Shown here: piece after piece, positions 31,912-40,068 of the stretch
Layout: each line of letters opens with the position of its first letter
Numbering within the stretch: the stretch's first letter is position 1
Assembly: GCA_002350525.1 (NCBI GenBank)
Contig: DEFA01000050.1
Coordinates: 84,509 to 124,576, forward strand
Length of the DNA stretch: 40,068 nucleotides
Direction: 5' to 3'
DNA from: Lachnospiraceae bacterium UBA2864
GTDB taxonomy: Bacteria; Bacillota; Clostridia; Lachnospirales; Lachnospiraceae
Notes under the pieces: model-generated
What the model was told of the DNA's origin: nothing
Databases searched by the model: none
The model's input: only the letters and a program-made list of their open reading frames with translations
Program-made: the position numbers and the translations under genes

Positions 31912-32121
31912 TCATGACTTGAAATATTCTTCCAAAAGTTTATTTATATATGTTCCTGTTACAGGAACTTCCGTATCAAACATTGCTCTTTCCAGATGGA
32001 TTTTCTTATCATCGGAAATGATATGGATACGCGGAATCCCTTCGCTGTTTTTTCTTACAAACCAGTGATAGGTTTCGTTGTTATATATATGTTTTCGTTT
32101 TCCTTTAGGTGAAACAGACAT
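31912..32121 (-). CDS. 69-residue conserved small protein
   Basis: A basic protein starting MSVSPKGKRKHIYNNETYHWF, with RKNSEGIPRIHIISDDKKIHLE and a C-terminal VPVTGTYINKLLEEYF. The pattern looks conserved in Lachnospiraceae, but I know no function. ATG 32121 has AAGGG nine bases upstream; the longer frame to 32178 would overlap the helicase end. It starts 28 bases after the helicase stop and precedes another tiny gene, so it may be an accessory part of that module. Confidence 0.55.
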   Translation of the reverse strand: MSVSPKGKRKHIYNNETYHWFVRKNSEGIPRIHIISDDKKIHLERAMFDTEVPVTGTYINKLLEEYFKS

Positions 32122-32149
32122 AGACTTTTCCCTTCTAAAGCTATCTTTC

Positions 32150-35100
32150 TTACTTCGTGAAATACTCATATATATCATTTCTAACTGGATGTTCGAGCTT
32201 CATCAGAAAATTCATTATAGGAAGATCCTTTCCTGTCTTATCTTTTATTGTAGTTTCTTTCCAACGTTCCGGATTCACTTTACCCATATAGTAAAAATCT
32301 GAGCCCTCACCATCACTCTTCTTTATGAACAAATAAATCTTTAAACCATTTTCTTCATGATTAATAATTTCCTGTGATTCACGGCTATCTATTCTGACAT
32401 TATTTCTGGTCATCCAGCTAAATGTACCATTATCAATAAATTGATCCGGATACTTTGTACTTTCAGATATATCGTCCTTTTTTTCGTATGTAACAAATAT
32501 CGGACATGTTCCATACTTGATTCTATAACCATATACCGTTGCACTATCATCTCTTTCCCAATTAAGAATTCGACATATATCCTTGCGCGAATACTTTTGA
32601 TATAAGACGAGATTATCCTCATCTATATTTGAGTAATAATCATTATATCTCAACAACCCATATTCAATTATAGCAGAAAGCTCATTTAGATACTGCCTTT
32701 CCTCTGCATTACTAAAACCACAAAGGTATCCTTCACATATATTTTTAATGTGGTCGAGCCTTTGTTTATCATAATCACTATTATTTATTGAATTTACGTT
32801 GTCCGCATACGATTTAATTATCCGTACATTTTTATACTTTTCTTTTTCGCTTTGAGTATTTGTAAACTCCATAGCCAAGAATCTTATTGCTGATTCTATA
32901 TCTTTATTGCGACCCTCTATATGGTATCTTTTTAATTCTTCCCTGAAATCTTCCAACTGAATAAAGCGTTTATTAATTAGTTCTTTAAGTAATAACAATT
33001 CATGTATTCTTTTTCCACTTGCCAGATTCAAAGAGACAAAATCTAATGTAGCCGACTGACTATCCGTGAAAGATGGTAATTTAGCTTCATCATCTACTTT
33101 ACGAACAAATTTATCATATGACCCTTTTATATAATCTATAAAAAGAATCGGATCTATCTCTCCATACTTATAGAACTCTACAATGCTAGGTGTTTTACCC
33201 AGCTTAAATTTTAGATTCTGATATTTATCTTTAAGGAACTTTAACGGTGTACTCGATGCATCTATCGATTCAAATATTCGCTTCTTTGATATCTCATCAA
33301 AATGAACCGATGAAATCCCAGGAATTACATTTCCTCCTTCCATAACGTATTTTCTTAAATTGTCTTTGTTATATGTCCTATCACCTGATAATGCTATAGG
33401 AATAAGAAAGTTATTCATATAATTTCCGATAAAGTCTATGATTACCACAAACTCCTTATCGCTATACTTTCTGAGTCCACGTCCTAACTGCTGAACAAAA
33501 ACAATTGCACTATCCGTAGGCCTAAGCATTACGACCTGATTTATCTCCGGAATATCAACGCCTTCATTAAAGATATCAACTGTAAAAATATAATCTAAAT
33601 ACTCCTGACCTTCTTTTTCTTCAATATCTCTCGTAAGCAGATCGATAGTCTTTTCACGTTCCTCCTGTGAATCAGAGCCGGTTAAAGCTGCTGTCTTATA
33701 TCCGCGAGAATTAAATATCTTACTTAGTGATTTTGCTTCTTTGGTATCGCTACAGAATATAAGTCCTTTCACTCTATCCCCTGAATATCCATAATATTCA
33801 ATTTGCTGAATAATATAGTTTACTCTTTCATCTGCAATAAGCCGATTAAAATTCTTTATTCCTGTATTATCATCTACAACCTCTCCATCAACTTCATAAT
33901 CCGTTATTCCAAAATAATGAAACGGACATAATAAATTTTCTTCCATTGCCTGCTGAAGTCTTATTTCCAGTGCTATATTATGATCAAACGTTTTAAATAC
34001 ATCATAACCATCTGTTCTTTCCGGAGACGCTGTCATTCCGAGCCAAAACTTTGGTTTAAAATACGCCATAATCTTCTGGTAGCTCGAAGCTCCTACATGA
34101 TGGGCTTCGTCAATGATGATTGTCTGAAAATAGTCTTCGGAAAATGCTTTATATATCTCTTCTTTTGATATCATTTGCATCGTAGCAAACAAAAAGTCAA
34201 CATTTGTTTCCCTACTGTTACCGGATAACAAACCGAACTCTCTGGTTTTACCAAAAACCATTTTATATGCCTTCAAAGCTTGCTTTGCTATCTGCTCCCT
34301 GTGAACTATAAAAAGAATTCTTTCATTTGCTTTTTTTGCATCGAGTGCGTCTCTGATACCAAAAGCTGAAGCTAATGTTTTTCCGGTTCCTGTACTGGAT
34401 ATCAACAGTGCTTTATCTTCTCCCGCATTGATGATATCCCTCAGATTATTTATAAACTCCAACTGCATTGGGTTTGGCGTCAACTTATACTGTTCAAGTG
34501 AAACCACAGGGCTTGCAGACTCGATGGCTATCTTTCTTTGTTTCTTTATTACATTATATTTTGTTCGATATTCATCAATAAAATCCGAATATTCACGTGT
34601 GTGCTCTTTATCATTCCATAGATCTTGAAATGATTTATAGACATTTTGATACACTTCCCCTTTTGATGTTGATATTATCTTTGTATTCCATTCCTTATTT
34701 ACAGATAACGCCTTACCAGTCATATTCGATGATCCGATAAGAATAGTATATGTTTCATCTTTCTCAAATATATAACCCTTAGTATGAAATCCTATCTTAT
34801 CCGTATCAACATTCGGCCTATTGTTATCAAGCACTAAATCCGAATAATTGATAGCGTTTTCATGATACATTCGTAATTCAATATTTGACAGACTTGCTAA
34901 TGTATCCAAAGCCGTTGGATCAGTGAACATATTATAATCCGTAGTCAACACCTTACCGGGAACTCCCTTTTTCTCAAGCTCCTTTAATACCATAAGAAGT
35001 GGCTTTAAGCCACCCGGAGTAATAAATGCAACACTAAAAATAAAAGAACTACAATTATGTAGTTCCTCTTCTATTGTTGTAAGAACCTTTACTCCCTGCT

Positions 35101-35209
35101 TATTATCATTAAATATAAACGAAGGTTTATATGCAAGATTCGACTTATAAGCAGCATCAATAAAGGCTGTTTTTGATCCATCTATTATCTCTTCCTGATA
35201 TCTATCCAT
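32150..35209 (-). CDS. PLD-like nuclease / superfamily II helicase / DUF3427 protein
   Basis: A 1019-residue multidomain protein. The N-terminal PLD-like domain has a single HxK motif (HTKGYIF near residue 142) and GSSNMTG. The helicase core has Walker A STGTGKT near residue 272, DEAH near 367, MTASPERTDGYD, and the arginine-finger motif QQLGRGLRKYSDKEF. The C-terminal DUF3427 region begins about YQKYSRKDICRILNWERD. The architecture is known in bacteria and often found near restriction or defence genes; the precise role is unproven. ATG 35209 is chosen because it has GGAG nine bases upstream. The gene is clearly AT-rich, has its own promoter at 35264-35292, and leads two tiny genes, suggesting a transferred island. 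Confidence 0.88.
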   Translation of the reverse strand: MDRYQEEIIDGSKTAFIDAAYKSNLAYKPSFIFNDNKQGVKVLTTIEEELHNCSSFIFSVAFITPGGLKPLLMVLKELEKKGVPGKVLTTDYNMFTDPTALDTLASLSNIELRMYHENAINYSDLVLDNNRPNVDTDKIGFHTKGYIFEKDETYTILIGSSNMTGKALSVNKEWNTKIISTSKGEVYQNVYKSFQDLWNDKEHTREYSDFIDEYRTKYNVIKKQRKIAIESASPVVSLEQYKLTPNPMQLEFINNLRDIINAGEDKALLISSTGTGKTLASAFGIRDALDAKKANERILFIVHREQIAKQALKAYKMVFGKTREFGLLSGNSRETNVDFLFATMQMISKEEIYKAFSEDYFQTIIIDEAHHVGASSYQKIMAYFKPKFWLGMTASPERTDGYDVFKTFDHNIALEIRLQQAMEENLLCPFHYFGITDYEVDGEVVDDNTGIKNFNRLIADERVNYIIQQIEYYGYSGDRVKGLIFCSDTKEAKSLSKIFNSRGYKTAALTGSDSQEEREKTIDLLTRDIEEKEGQEYLDYIFTVDIFNEGVDIPEINQVVMLRPTDSAIVFVQQLGRGLRKYSDKEFVVIIDFIGNYMNNFLIPIALSGDRTYNKDNLRKYVMEGGNVIPGISSVHFDEISKKRIFESIDASSTPLKFLKDKYQNLKFKLGKTPSIVEFYKYGEIDPILFIDYIKGSYDKFVRKVDDEAKLPSFTDSQSATLDFVSLNLASGKRIHELLLLKELINKRFIQLEDFREELKRYHIEGRNKDIESAIRFLAMEFTNTQSEKEKYKNVRIIKSYADNVNSINNSDYDKQRLDHIKNICEGYLCGFSNAEERQYLNELSAIIEYGLLRYNDYYSNIDEDNLVLYQKYSRKDICRILNWERDDSATVYGYRIKYGTCPIFVTYEKKDDISESTKYPDQFIDNGTFSWMTRNNVRIDSRESQEIINHEENGLKIYLFIKKSDGEGSDFYYMGKVNPERWKETTIKDKTGKDLPIMNFLMKLEHPVRNDIYEYFTK

Positions 35210-35263
35210 TTTTATTTTCTCCATCAATATTTTGAGTATATTAATATTCGAAATAACATTTAT

Positions 35264-35292
35264 ATTTTACAATACCGACCTATCTTATTCAA
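35264..35292 (-). promoter_or_regulatory. Promoter of the helicase gene
   Basis: Minus-strand TTGAAT (complement of 35287-35292), 17-base spacer and TAAAAT (complement of 35264-35269), 55 bases upstream of the helicase start and downstream of the orphan terminator at 35317-35351. Confidence 0.6.
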
Positions 35293-35316
35293 ATAGTAAC
35301 ATCTACTGACCACCAC

Positions 35317-35351
35317 AAAAAAACCAGACCTGCCCTAGTCACAGATCTGGT
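35317..35351 (-). terminator. Orphan intrinsic terminator in the helicase upstream region
   Basis: ACCAGATCTG and CAGGTCTGGT form a 10-base stem with one G-U pair (35323-35351); seven U residues follow on the minus strand. No minus-strand gene lies upstream before 37 kb. A minus-strand frame of 21 codons with a perfect GGAGG begins at 35354 and runs through the hairpin. Confidence 0.65.
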
Positions 35352-35396
35352 CATTTCCTCCCATATTTATTTTGCTTATTTCATGATCATAATATA

Positions 35397-35429
35397 CGCA
35401 ATTTGATAGAAAAAAATATCATTTTTGCG
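35397..35429. repeat. AT-rich inverted repeat in the helicase/repeat-protein intergenic region
   Basis: CGCAA-TT-TGATA and TATCA-TTT-TTGCG arms flank an A-rich centre. The 388-base gap (35210-35597) otherwise holds divergent promoters, an orphan terminator and a weaker CGGAATA/TATTCCG dyad (35462-35484). It could be an operator for either gene. Confidence 0.4.
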
Positions 35430-35516
35430 ATTTTCAGCTGAAACCGGTTAAATGTAGGAAGCGGAATACCTTTCCGATATTCCGAAGTAAATATGAATGT
35501 CATAGAAAAAATCCGG

Positions 35517-35545
35517 TTTATATTTTCCCCAATTTGGAGTATTAT
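35517..35545 (+). promoter_or_regulatory. Probable promoter of the repeat-rich membrane protein
   Basis: TTTATA (35517-35522), 17-base spacer and TATTAT (35540-35545), 52 bases upstream of the start. Confidence 0.5.
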
Positions 35546-35597
35546 AACGCCGTGCTTTTAGTGTATTGAAATATACATATTTATGAAAGGGGAAAAA

Positions 35598-36989
35598 ATG
35601 GACAATCCTAATTACAATCCAAATAATTTTAATCAGCAATATGGTCCTAACAATGGTCCGTATCCTCAGGGACAGCAGCCTCAAGGTGGGTATCCTCAAC
35701 AACCTCAAGGCGGTTATTATCAGCAACCCCAGGGTGGGTATCCTCAACAGCCTCAGGGCGGTTATTATCAGCAACCCCAGGGTGGGTATCCTCAACAGCC
35801 TCAGGGTGGGTATCCTCAACAGCCTCAGCCACCTAAGAAGAAAAATACCGGTCTGATTATCGGCATATGTATAGCTGTGGTTGCAGTTATTGTTGTCGGC
35901 GTAATCTTTATAATCAAATTCGCATCAAAAATGGATCATGGTTTCAGTAGCGAAGATGCTGCCATTAAGGAACTCGTCTCAAGTATAAACAGCAAAGATG
36001 TTGAAAGAGAGATGGCATGCTTCCCATCTGCGGTAAAAAATACTGATGAGATCAGAGCTGCTTTCCAGACATTAAATGCTGCAGAAATTACCATTACCGA
36101 TTATGAGAGGCTTTCTTCCACGGACGTTTCAGCGGATGAAGCAAAAAAACTGTTCAACATATCTGCTCCGGGAACTAAAGCTACTTATAAGGTCACACTT
36201 GATCAGAATTTAGACGGGACTTCTTATGTTATTACTCAGAATATGGATTTAACGGTACTTCATATTAAGGATCAGTATTACATCTTATCCTTCTTCTTTG
36301 ATCAGGGCTCTGTTGAGATACTTGGTGAATCAGGAACCGAGGCAACTACAGAAGAGGTAACAGAGACAACTACAGAAGCTGCAACAGAAGCAACCACTGA
36401 AGCAATTACAGAAGCTGCTACAGAGGCAACTACAGAAGAGGCCAGAATAAATCCTGATCCCGCTGCTGCAGGATTATGGGCTGACCTGGATAACAGAACC
36501 TTCACTATAAACGGCAAGACATACAAATTAGGAGAGGTTACTCTTCAGAATCTTATAGATGACGGAGTTCCTTTCAATGAAAACGATATTGCACAGGCAA
36601 GTGAGGAATTGGCAGGAAATACCGAACAGTGGACGGGTTTCAGCATCGAACTTGGTGATTACTATTCAGCTCAGGTTATGGTAGCTAACTTTACAGAAGA
36701 AAGTAAGCCGATGGCCGAATGTCTTATAAATGAGGTTTATTTACCGGTTGATCTCGAGAAAGAGCCAAACGGTATTATTTCATTTACATTCCCGCTTACC
36801 ATGTCTGAGGATGATTTAAAGGCAAATTCAGGTGAGCCAACCGATTCATATGATTATTCGGATGAAGACTATAAATCCGTGTCCTACAGCTATACAGTAG
36901 GAAGTACAAAATATTTAGGTTCATCCGGTTATAAATTTGAGTTCGTCAACGGCGACCTCAGATATGTAACTATCGACTGGCAGCCGTAA
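35598..36989 (+). CDS. Membrane-anchored protein with PQGGYPQQ repeats and Thr/Glu/Ala stalk
   Basis: A 463-residue protein of unknown function. Residues 1-80 are low-complexity, with six tandem copies of an 8-residue unit (PQGGY[P/Y]QQ). One membrane helix follows (about residues 87-112, after a KKK stretch), then a folded extracellular domain of about 130 residues, a Thr/Glu/Ala linker (TTEAATEA units, bases about 36336-36440), and a second folded domain to the end. The topology should be N-in, C-out. The Q/P/G/Y head resembles cytosolic leaders of Gram-positive DUF4190 or zinc-ribbon envelope proteins. ATG 35598 has AAAGGGG six bases upstream and is preferred to 35583. It is transcribed alone. 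Confidence 0.75.
   Translation: MDNPNYNPNNFNQQYGPNNGPYPQGQQPQGGYPQQPQGGYYQQPQGGYPQQPQGGYYQQPQGGYPQQPQGGYPQQPQPPKKKNTGLIIGICIAVVAVIVVGVIFIIKFASKMDHGFSSEDAAIKELVSSINSKDVEREMACFPSAVKNTDEIRAAFQTLNAAEITITDYERLSSTDVSADEAKKLFNISAPGTKATYKVTLDQNLDGTSYVITQNMDLTVLHIKDQYYILSFFFDQGSVEILGESGTEATTEEVTETTTEAATEATTEAITEAATEATTEEARINPDPAAAGLWADLDNRTFTINGKTYKLGEVTLQNLIDDGVPFNENDIAQASEELAGNTEQWTGFSIELGDYYSAQVMVANFTEESKPMAECLINEVYLPVDLEKEPNGIISFTFPLTMSEDDLKANSGEPTDSYDYSDEDYKSVSYSYTVGSTKYLGSSGYKFEFVNGDLRYVTIDWQP
35683..35829 (+). repeat. 24-base tandem repeat in coding sequence
   Basis: About six copies of a 24-base unit encoding GYPQQPQG or GYYQQPQG. Alternating units form a near-identical 48-base higher-order repeat, so copy number could change by slippage or recombination without breaking the frame. 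Confidence 0.85.
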
Positions 36990-37013
36990 AGATATTTAAC
37001 GATTTAACAATAG

Positions 37014-37041
37014 GAGCATCTGCAGAATATCGCAGATGCTC
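37014..37041. terminator. Hairpin between convergent genes
   Basis: GAGCATCTGC and GCAGATGCTC make a perfect 10-base stem with an 8-base loop, 24 bases after the plus-strand stop and one base beyond the aminopeptidase stop. The U tract is short (UUU on the plus strand). It probably serves both genes. Confidence 0.75.
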
Positions 37042-37042
37042 T

Positions 37043-38314
37043 TTAAACCTCTTTATAAAAAGCCTTTATGAATTTTCTCATTGCTTCGATATCTTTTATC
37101 CCTGCCGTTTCAAATGCAGAATGCATGGCAAGCTGTGCCAATCCTATATCCGCTGTATTTACGGAAACATGGGAATTGGAAAGATTCCCGAGAGTGCTGC
37201 CTCCCGGTTCATCTGAGTGATTTACAAATATCTGATACGGAATGTTATCGTCCTCGCATATTCTTCTTACATATGCAGACGATATCGCATCCGTTGTATA
37301 GCTCTGTCTCGCACTGAACTTCAGAACTATTCCTTCGTTCATCTTCGGACTTTGCACCGGATCATACTTATCGGTATGAGCAGGGTGAAGTGCATGAGCA
37401 TTATCCGCTGAGATCATAAAACTGTTAGCATATGCGGTATAATACTCTTCTCTGCTTCTTCCGAGGTTATCGTTTATCCTGCTTATAAGATTTTCAAGAA
37501 AATCGGAATCAGCACCCTGCTTGGTCCGCGAACCTACTTCTTCATTATCGAATACGCATAACATTTTTACATATTCTGCGTTTTCGGATTCCGTAAAACC
37601 TGAAAGTGAGGTCCATACACATTCCTGATCATCCAGTCTGGATGAACCTACAAATTCATCGCCTACGCCCCAGATTACTCCTTTATCACGTATATACATA
37701 AAGAGATCTTTGCCTATAATGCTGTCTTCTTCGACTCCCGCTTCATCCGCGATCAGTGAGATTATCGTCTTATCTTCTCCCGATGTACATACGATCGGAA
37801 GCATATCTTTCTGAAAGCTGTACGAATATCCCTTGTTGGCTTCCCTGTTCATATGTATAGCCAGAGAAGGAATGATTGCAACATCTTTATCAAGATTTAC
37901 AAGTATCGATCTGATTTCCTTACCGTCTCTGACAAGTATTCTTCCGGCAACCGAAAGAGGACGGTCAAACCACGGAGCCAGAAGCATTCCACCGTATTTT
38001 TCAACATTAAGACGCACATAACCGTTCTTACGCATCTCAGGATTTTCTTTAAGTTTCGGACACGGAGAATCCGAATGGCTTGCGACGATCTTAAAGCCTT
38101 TGTAATCAGCCTTCGGAATCGTAAATGCTATGATAGACGAATCATTTCTCGTAACATAGTATTGTCCGCCTTCCTCAATTTTCCAGATCTCGGATTCCTT
38201 AAGTCCTGTAAAATCTGCCGCATCAAGGATGCCTTTTATATTTTCTATAACATGATATGCCGTAGGTGACTTATCGATAAGCTTCAGTATATCTTTGGCA
38301 TATTTACTGTTCAT
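37043..38314 (-). CDS. apeB: M18-family aminopeptidase (aspartyl aminopeptidase)
   Basis: A 423-residue cytosolic metallopeptidase that removes N-terminal, often acidic, residues from peptides. Motifs of the M18 di-zinc site are visible: ASHSDSPCPKLK near residue 93, the SSRLDDQECVW segment, CVFDNEEVGSRTKQGADSDFL with the catalytic Glu, and SADNAHALHPAHTDKYDP. The C-terminal end HSDEPGGSTLGN is typical. ATG has AGGAG eight bases upstream. It follows the diguanylate cyclase stop by 11 bases and is likely co-transcribed with it. The symbol is the usual one for bacterial M18 enzymes and has not been verified here. Confidence 0.92.
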   Translation of the reverse strand: MNSKYAKDILKLIDKSPTAYHVIENIKGILDAADFTGLKESEIWKIEEGGQYYVTRNDSSIIAFTIPKADYKGFKIVASHSDSPCPKLKENPEMRKNGYVRLNVEKYGGMLLAPWFDRPLSVAGRILVRDGKEIRSILVNLDKDVAIIPSLAIHMNREANKGYSYSFQKDMLPIVCTSGEDKTIISLIADEAGVEEDSIIGKDLFMYIRDKGVIWGVGDEFVGSSRLDDQECVWTSLSGFTESENAEYVKMLCVFDNEEVGSRTKQGADSDFLENLISRINDNLGRSREEYYTAYANSFMISADNAHALHPAHTDKYDPVQSPKMNEGIVLKFSARQSYTTDAISSAYVRRICEDDNIPYQIFVNHSDEPGGSTLGNLSNSHVSVNTADIGLAQLAMHSAFETAGIKDIEAMRKFIKAFYKEV

Positions 38315-38325
38315 TTCCGTTCTCC

Positions 38326-39432
38326 TTAAATGGTCGAAACCACTTTATCTCTGCCTTCGCTTTTCGCTTCATACAGGCAGTCATCAGCTTCCTTGAGAAG
38401 TGATACTATACTCTTATGTTTTTTGCATAACACGAGACCTGCACTGACAGTCAGCTTAACATCAGGATAATTATCTATTTTAATCTGTCTGAGTTCCTGT
38501 CTTATGGTATCTATTCTTTTCAAAGCTGCCTCTTTGTTCTGGGCATTGTAAAGAAGTACAAATTCCTCTCCGCCATACCTCGCGGCAAGTTCAACGTCCG
38601 GATCAATACTCTGATTCATGAGCACTTCTCCGAATCTGCTCAATACTTCATCGCCAAACAGATGACCATATGTATCATTTATCCTCTTAAAATAATCAAT
38701 GTCAAACATTGCGATATATCTTTTATCCGAGCCGAAAAGATCTTCATGAGTTTCAAGATAATTAAACATATATCTTCTGTTGTTGATACCTGTAAGTTCA
38801 TCTGTTACTGCCATATCGGCAAGCTTATTCATAAGTTCTTCGTTATAACTCTTTTCCTTATCGTAAGCGCTGAACACAAGTATAAGAGTAATACCGATCC
38901 AAAGACCGACTATGATAAGCGATATCGCCGTATCATATACTTCTTCAAACTGATCGAGTTCTGTTACCAATATCGGCAGGTTGTATTTATCAGCCTCACC
39001 GTTCATAAACATATAAGAAACAAATATGGATATAACATGGAATATACTGCATATTGCCAGTGCCACATATCTCCTTACCCCATATTCTGACAATATGATC
39101 AGAATAAGTCCCGCAACGAGATATATCGGCATTCCGGAATTAATTCCGCCGTTAACAAAGAACAGATAAGTCAGCACTATTATATTCATAAAATATACGA
39201 ATACAGCACGTACCAGACTCTTCATCTCTTTTACAAATGCAAGATGAAACAGAAGAAGCATAAAGATAGCTGCTCCGATATTGAAGATGACTGTCCAGAG
39301 ACTGTTTCCCTCAAGCACCATTATCGCCGCGCATGCAATTACCAGAATAATACATGCAAGCAGAGAAAAGAGAAGCATCTTATCTCTAAGATTTTTTTGA
39401 TCATTATATATTTCTTTTAATGGCTTTCCCAT
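38326..39432 (-). CDS. Membrane diguanylate cyclase (GGDEF)
   Basis: A 368-residue protein. Six hydrophobic segments within residues 18-195 form a membrane sensor without recognised ligand motifs, followed by a short coil and a GGDEF domain with active-site RYGGEEF and the upstream FDIDYFKRINDTYGH metal and substrate segment. The inhibitory RxxD site is absent (PDVE in its place), so product feedback is probably missing. ATG 39432 has AAGGAG seven bases upstream. The M18 peptidase gene follows within 11 bases. This is the second diguanylate cyclase in the window. Confidence 0.92.
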   Translation of the reverse strand: MGKPLKEIYNDQKNLRDKMLLFSLLACIILVIACAAIMVLEGNSLWTVIFNIGAAIFMLLLFHLAFVKEMKSLVRAVFVYFMNIIVLTYLFFVNGGINSGMPIYLVAGLILIILSEYGVRRYVALAICSIFHVISIFVSYMFMNGEADKYNLPILVTELDQFEEVYDTAISLIIVGLWIGITLILVFSAYDKEKSYNEELMNKLADMAVTDELTGINNRRYMFNYLETHEDLFGSDKRYIAMFDIDYFKRINDTYGHLFGDEVLSRFGEVLMNQSIDPDVELAARYGGEEFVLLYNAQNKEAALKRIDTIRQELRQIKIDNYPDVKLTVSAGLVLCKKHKSIVSLLKEADDCLYEAKSEGRDKVVSTI

Positions 39433-39471
39433 GATCGACTCCTTGTAAGTAGTTTTAAAGTTACGCTCACT

Positions 39472-39486
39472 TAGTATATTATACTA
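39472..39486. promoter_or_regulatory. Palindrome overlapping the diguanylate cyclase -10 hexamer
   Basis: TAGTATA-T-TATACTA is a perfect 15-base dyad containing the minus-strand TATAAT (complement of 39478-39483). The -35 region is weak. It is placed like a repressor operator, but no regulator gene is nearby. Confidence 0.55.
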
Positions 39487-39524
39487 CATTGCAAAGAATA
39501 AATTTATCAAAATTTTATTAAATC

Positions 39525-40068
39525 TCAACGAATTACCAATCCTCTGAACAGCTCATTAAGTTCGCCAAAATCTTTTATACGGTCATCTTCTGCTTTATCT
39601 GCTATCTCATGCTGTTTTTCAAGTTCACTTTCTATAAAAGATTTGATCATCGGTATATGATCATTCAGTTCACTTTCTTCGGTTTCGATTTTTATATCAA
39701 CGAGTCTGTTAATCTCTGCAAGAAGTTCACCCGACAGTTCGCTGTCCGTTCCGTCAAACAGTCTGAGGAGTTCGTCAAACCTCATCGGAGGAATCTCATG
39801 AAATCTTTCAATCCATCTGCAGCATAGAAGCGGACGCAGAGCATAGAAATATTTTTTATATTTTACCTTATCTGTTGTGAGAGATTTATAATATGTGCTG
39901 CTTGCCGTTCCGTAATAATGATTAAGAGATGCCTTCTCCGAAAAGTATTTCATCACTACAGGTGCTATGATATCCCATTTATCCGATTTTCGATAAACGA
40001 TCGGTGACTTCGCCCACTCCATAAGATTCGGATTTCCTTTTCCGAAATTGAGCAGTGCTTTCTTCAGA
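39525..40068 (-). CDS. RlaP/YcgL-type nucleotidyltransferase, partial (C-terminal part)
   Basis: The frame is open to the window edge: codons upstream of the internal ATG at 40022 continue as LKKALLNFGKGNPNLMEW, the conserved middle segment of the predicted nucleotidyltransferase family (pfam10127, RlaP). It is followed by SPIVYR, KYFSEKASLNHYYGTAS, KKYFYALRPLLCCRWI and a helical C-terminus. The nucleotidyltransferase GS..D core lies outside the window. The family is linked in places to RNA repair, but its function is unproven. The true start is beyond 40068. Confidence 0.82.
   Translation of the reverse strand, partial: LKKALLNFGKGNPNLMEWAKSPIVYRKSDKWDIIAPVVMKYFSEKASLNHYYGTASSTYYKSLTTDKVKYKKYFYALRPLLCCRWIERFHEIPPMRFDELLRLFDGTDSELSGELLAEINRLVDIKIETEESELNDHIPMIKSFIESELEKQHEIADKAEDDRIKDFGELNELFRGLVIR

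Noticed and set aside
35647..35832. Open frames antisense to the 24-base repeats and a long minus-strand frame at 35448-35819
   Set aside because: They are shadows of the repetitive coding sequence. They have no ribosome sites and their repeat residues simply mirror the plus-strand units.
1..40068. CRISPR arrays, tRNA or rRNA genes, transposons
   Set aside because: No spaced direct repeats, cloverleaf genes, rRNA-like stretches or transposase/integrase frames were seen on either strand.

Overview
The window looks like a chromosomal segment from a Lachnospiraceae bacterium, probably near Butyrivibrio or Pseudobutyrivibrio. This is inferred from moderate GC, GGAGG-type ribosome sites, TTGACA/TATAAT promoters, several diguanylate cyclases and a cytoplasmic family 3 glycosidase with the inverted domain order known from Butyrivibrio fibrisolvens and Ruminococcus albus. 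No rRNA, tRNA, CRISPR array, transposase or integrase was seen.

Layout. 0.1-1.4 kb: aroA on the plus strand. 1.4-6.9 kb: a five-gene minus-strand operon with overlapping or abutting genes. It runs LacI-type sensor diguanylate cyclase, alpha/beta hydrolase with Asp in place of the nucleophilic Ser, MprF/UPF0104-type membrane protein, phosphatidylserine synthase, phosphatidylserine decarboxylase. 7.1-8.2 kb: anion permease. 8.2-11.0 kb: permuted GH3 beta-glucosidase with a hairpin-plus-U-tract leader. 11.2-12.9 kb: orphan ZnuA-like zinc-binding lipoprotein, then a Fur/Zur-type regulator upstream; the znuA promoter is bracketed by two TGCAAC-type dyads. 13.0-14.6 kb: transglutaminase-like exported protein and a Nudix hydrolase. 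14.8-18.7 kb: hybrid histidine kinase translationally coupled to a solute-binding lipoprotein, with no permease. 18.8-22.5 kb: FtsX-type permease lacking its first ectodomain, and a PadR regulator coupled to an alpha/beta hydrolase.

22.5-31.3 kb is an accessory region, nearly all on the minus strand. It holds small enzymes (APH-like kinase, methyltransferase, two CPBP proteases with a TetR regulator, DUF7336, ABM monooxygenase, GNAT, metallophosphoesterase, DUF4256) mixed with decayed genes: an SDR tail, a frameshifted GNAT piece, a headless Nudix gene and a PhzF gene with a nonsense codon. It resembles a site of repeated gene gain and loss.

31.3-35.2 kb is an AT-rich island with a large PLD-helicase-DUF3427 protein followed by two very small genes and a 123-residue unknown; it is the best candidate for a genome-defence module. 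35.6-37.0 kb encodes a membrane-anchored protein with a Pro/Gln/Gly/Tyr repeat head and a Thr/Glu/Ala stalk. 37.0-40.07 kb holds an M18 aminopeptidase in an operon with a membrane diguanylate cyclase, then a RlaP/YcgL-type nucleotidyltransferase that runs off the window end.

Regulation is unusually readable: at least seven promoters carry dyads in positions expected for repressors (znuA, padR, tetR, the transglutaminase-like gene, GH3, both diguanylate cyclase genes), and three leaders have hairpins that could act on the RNA.
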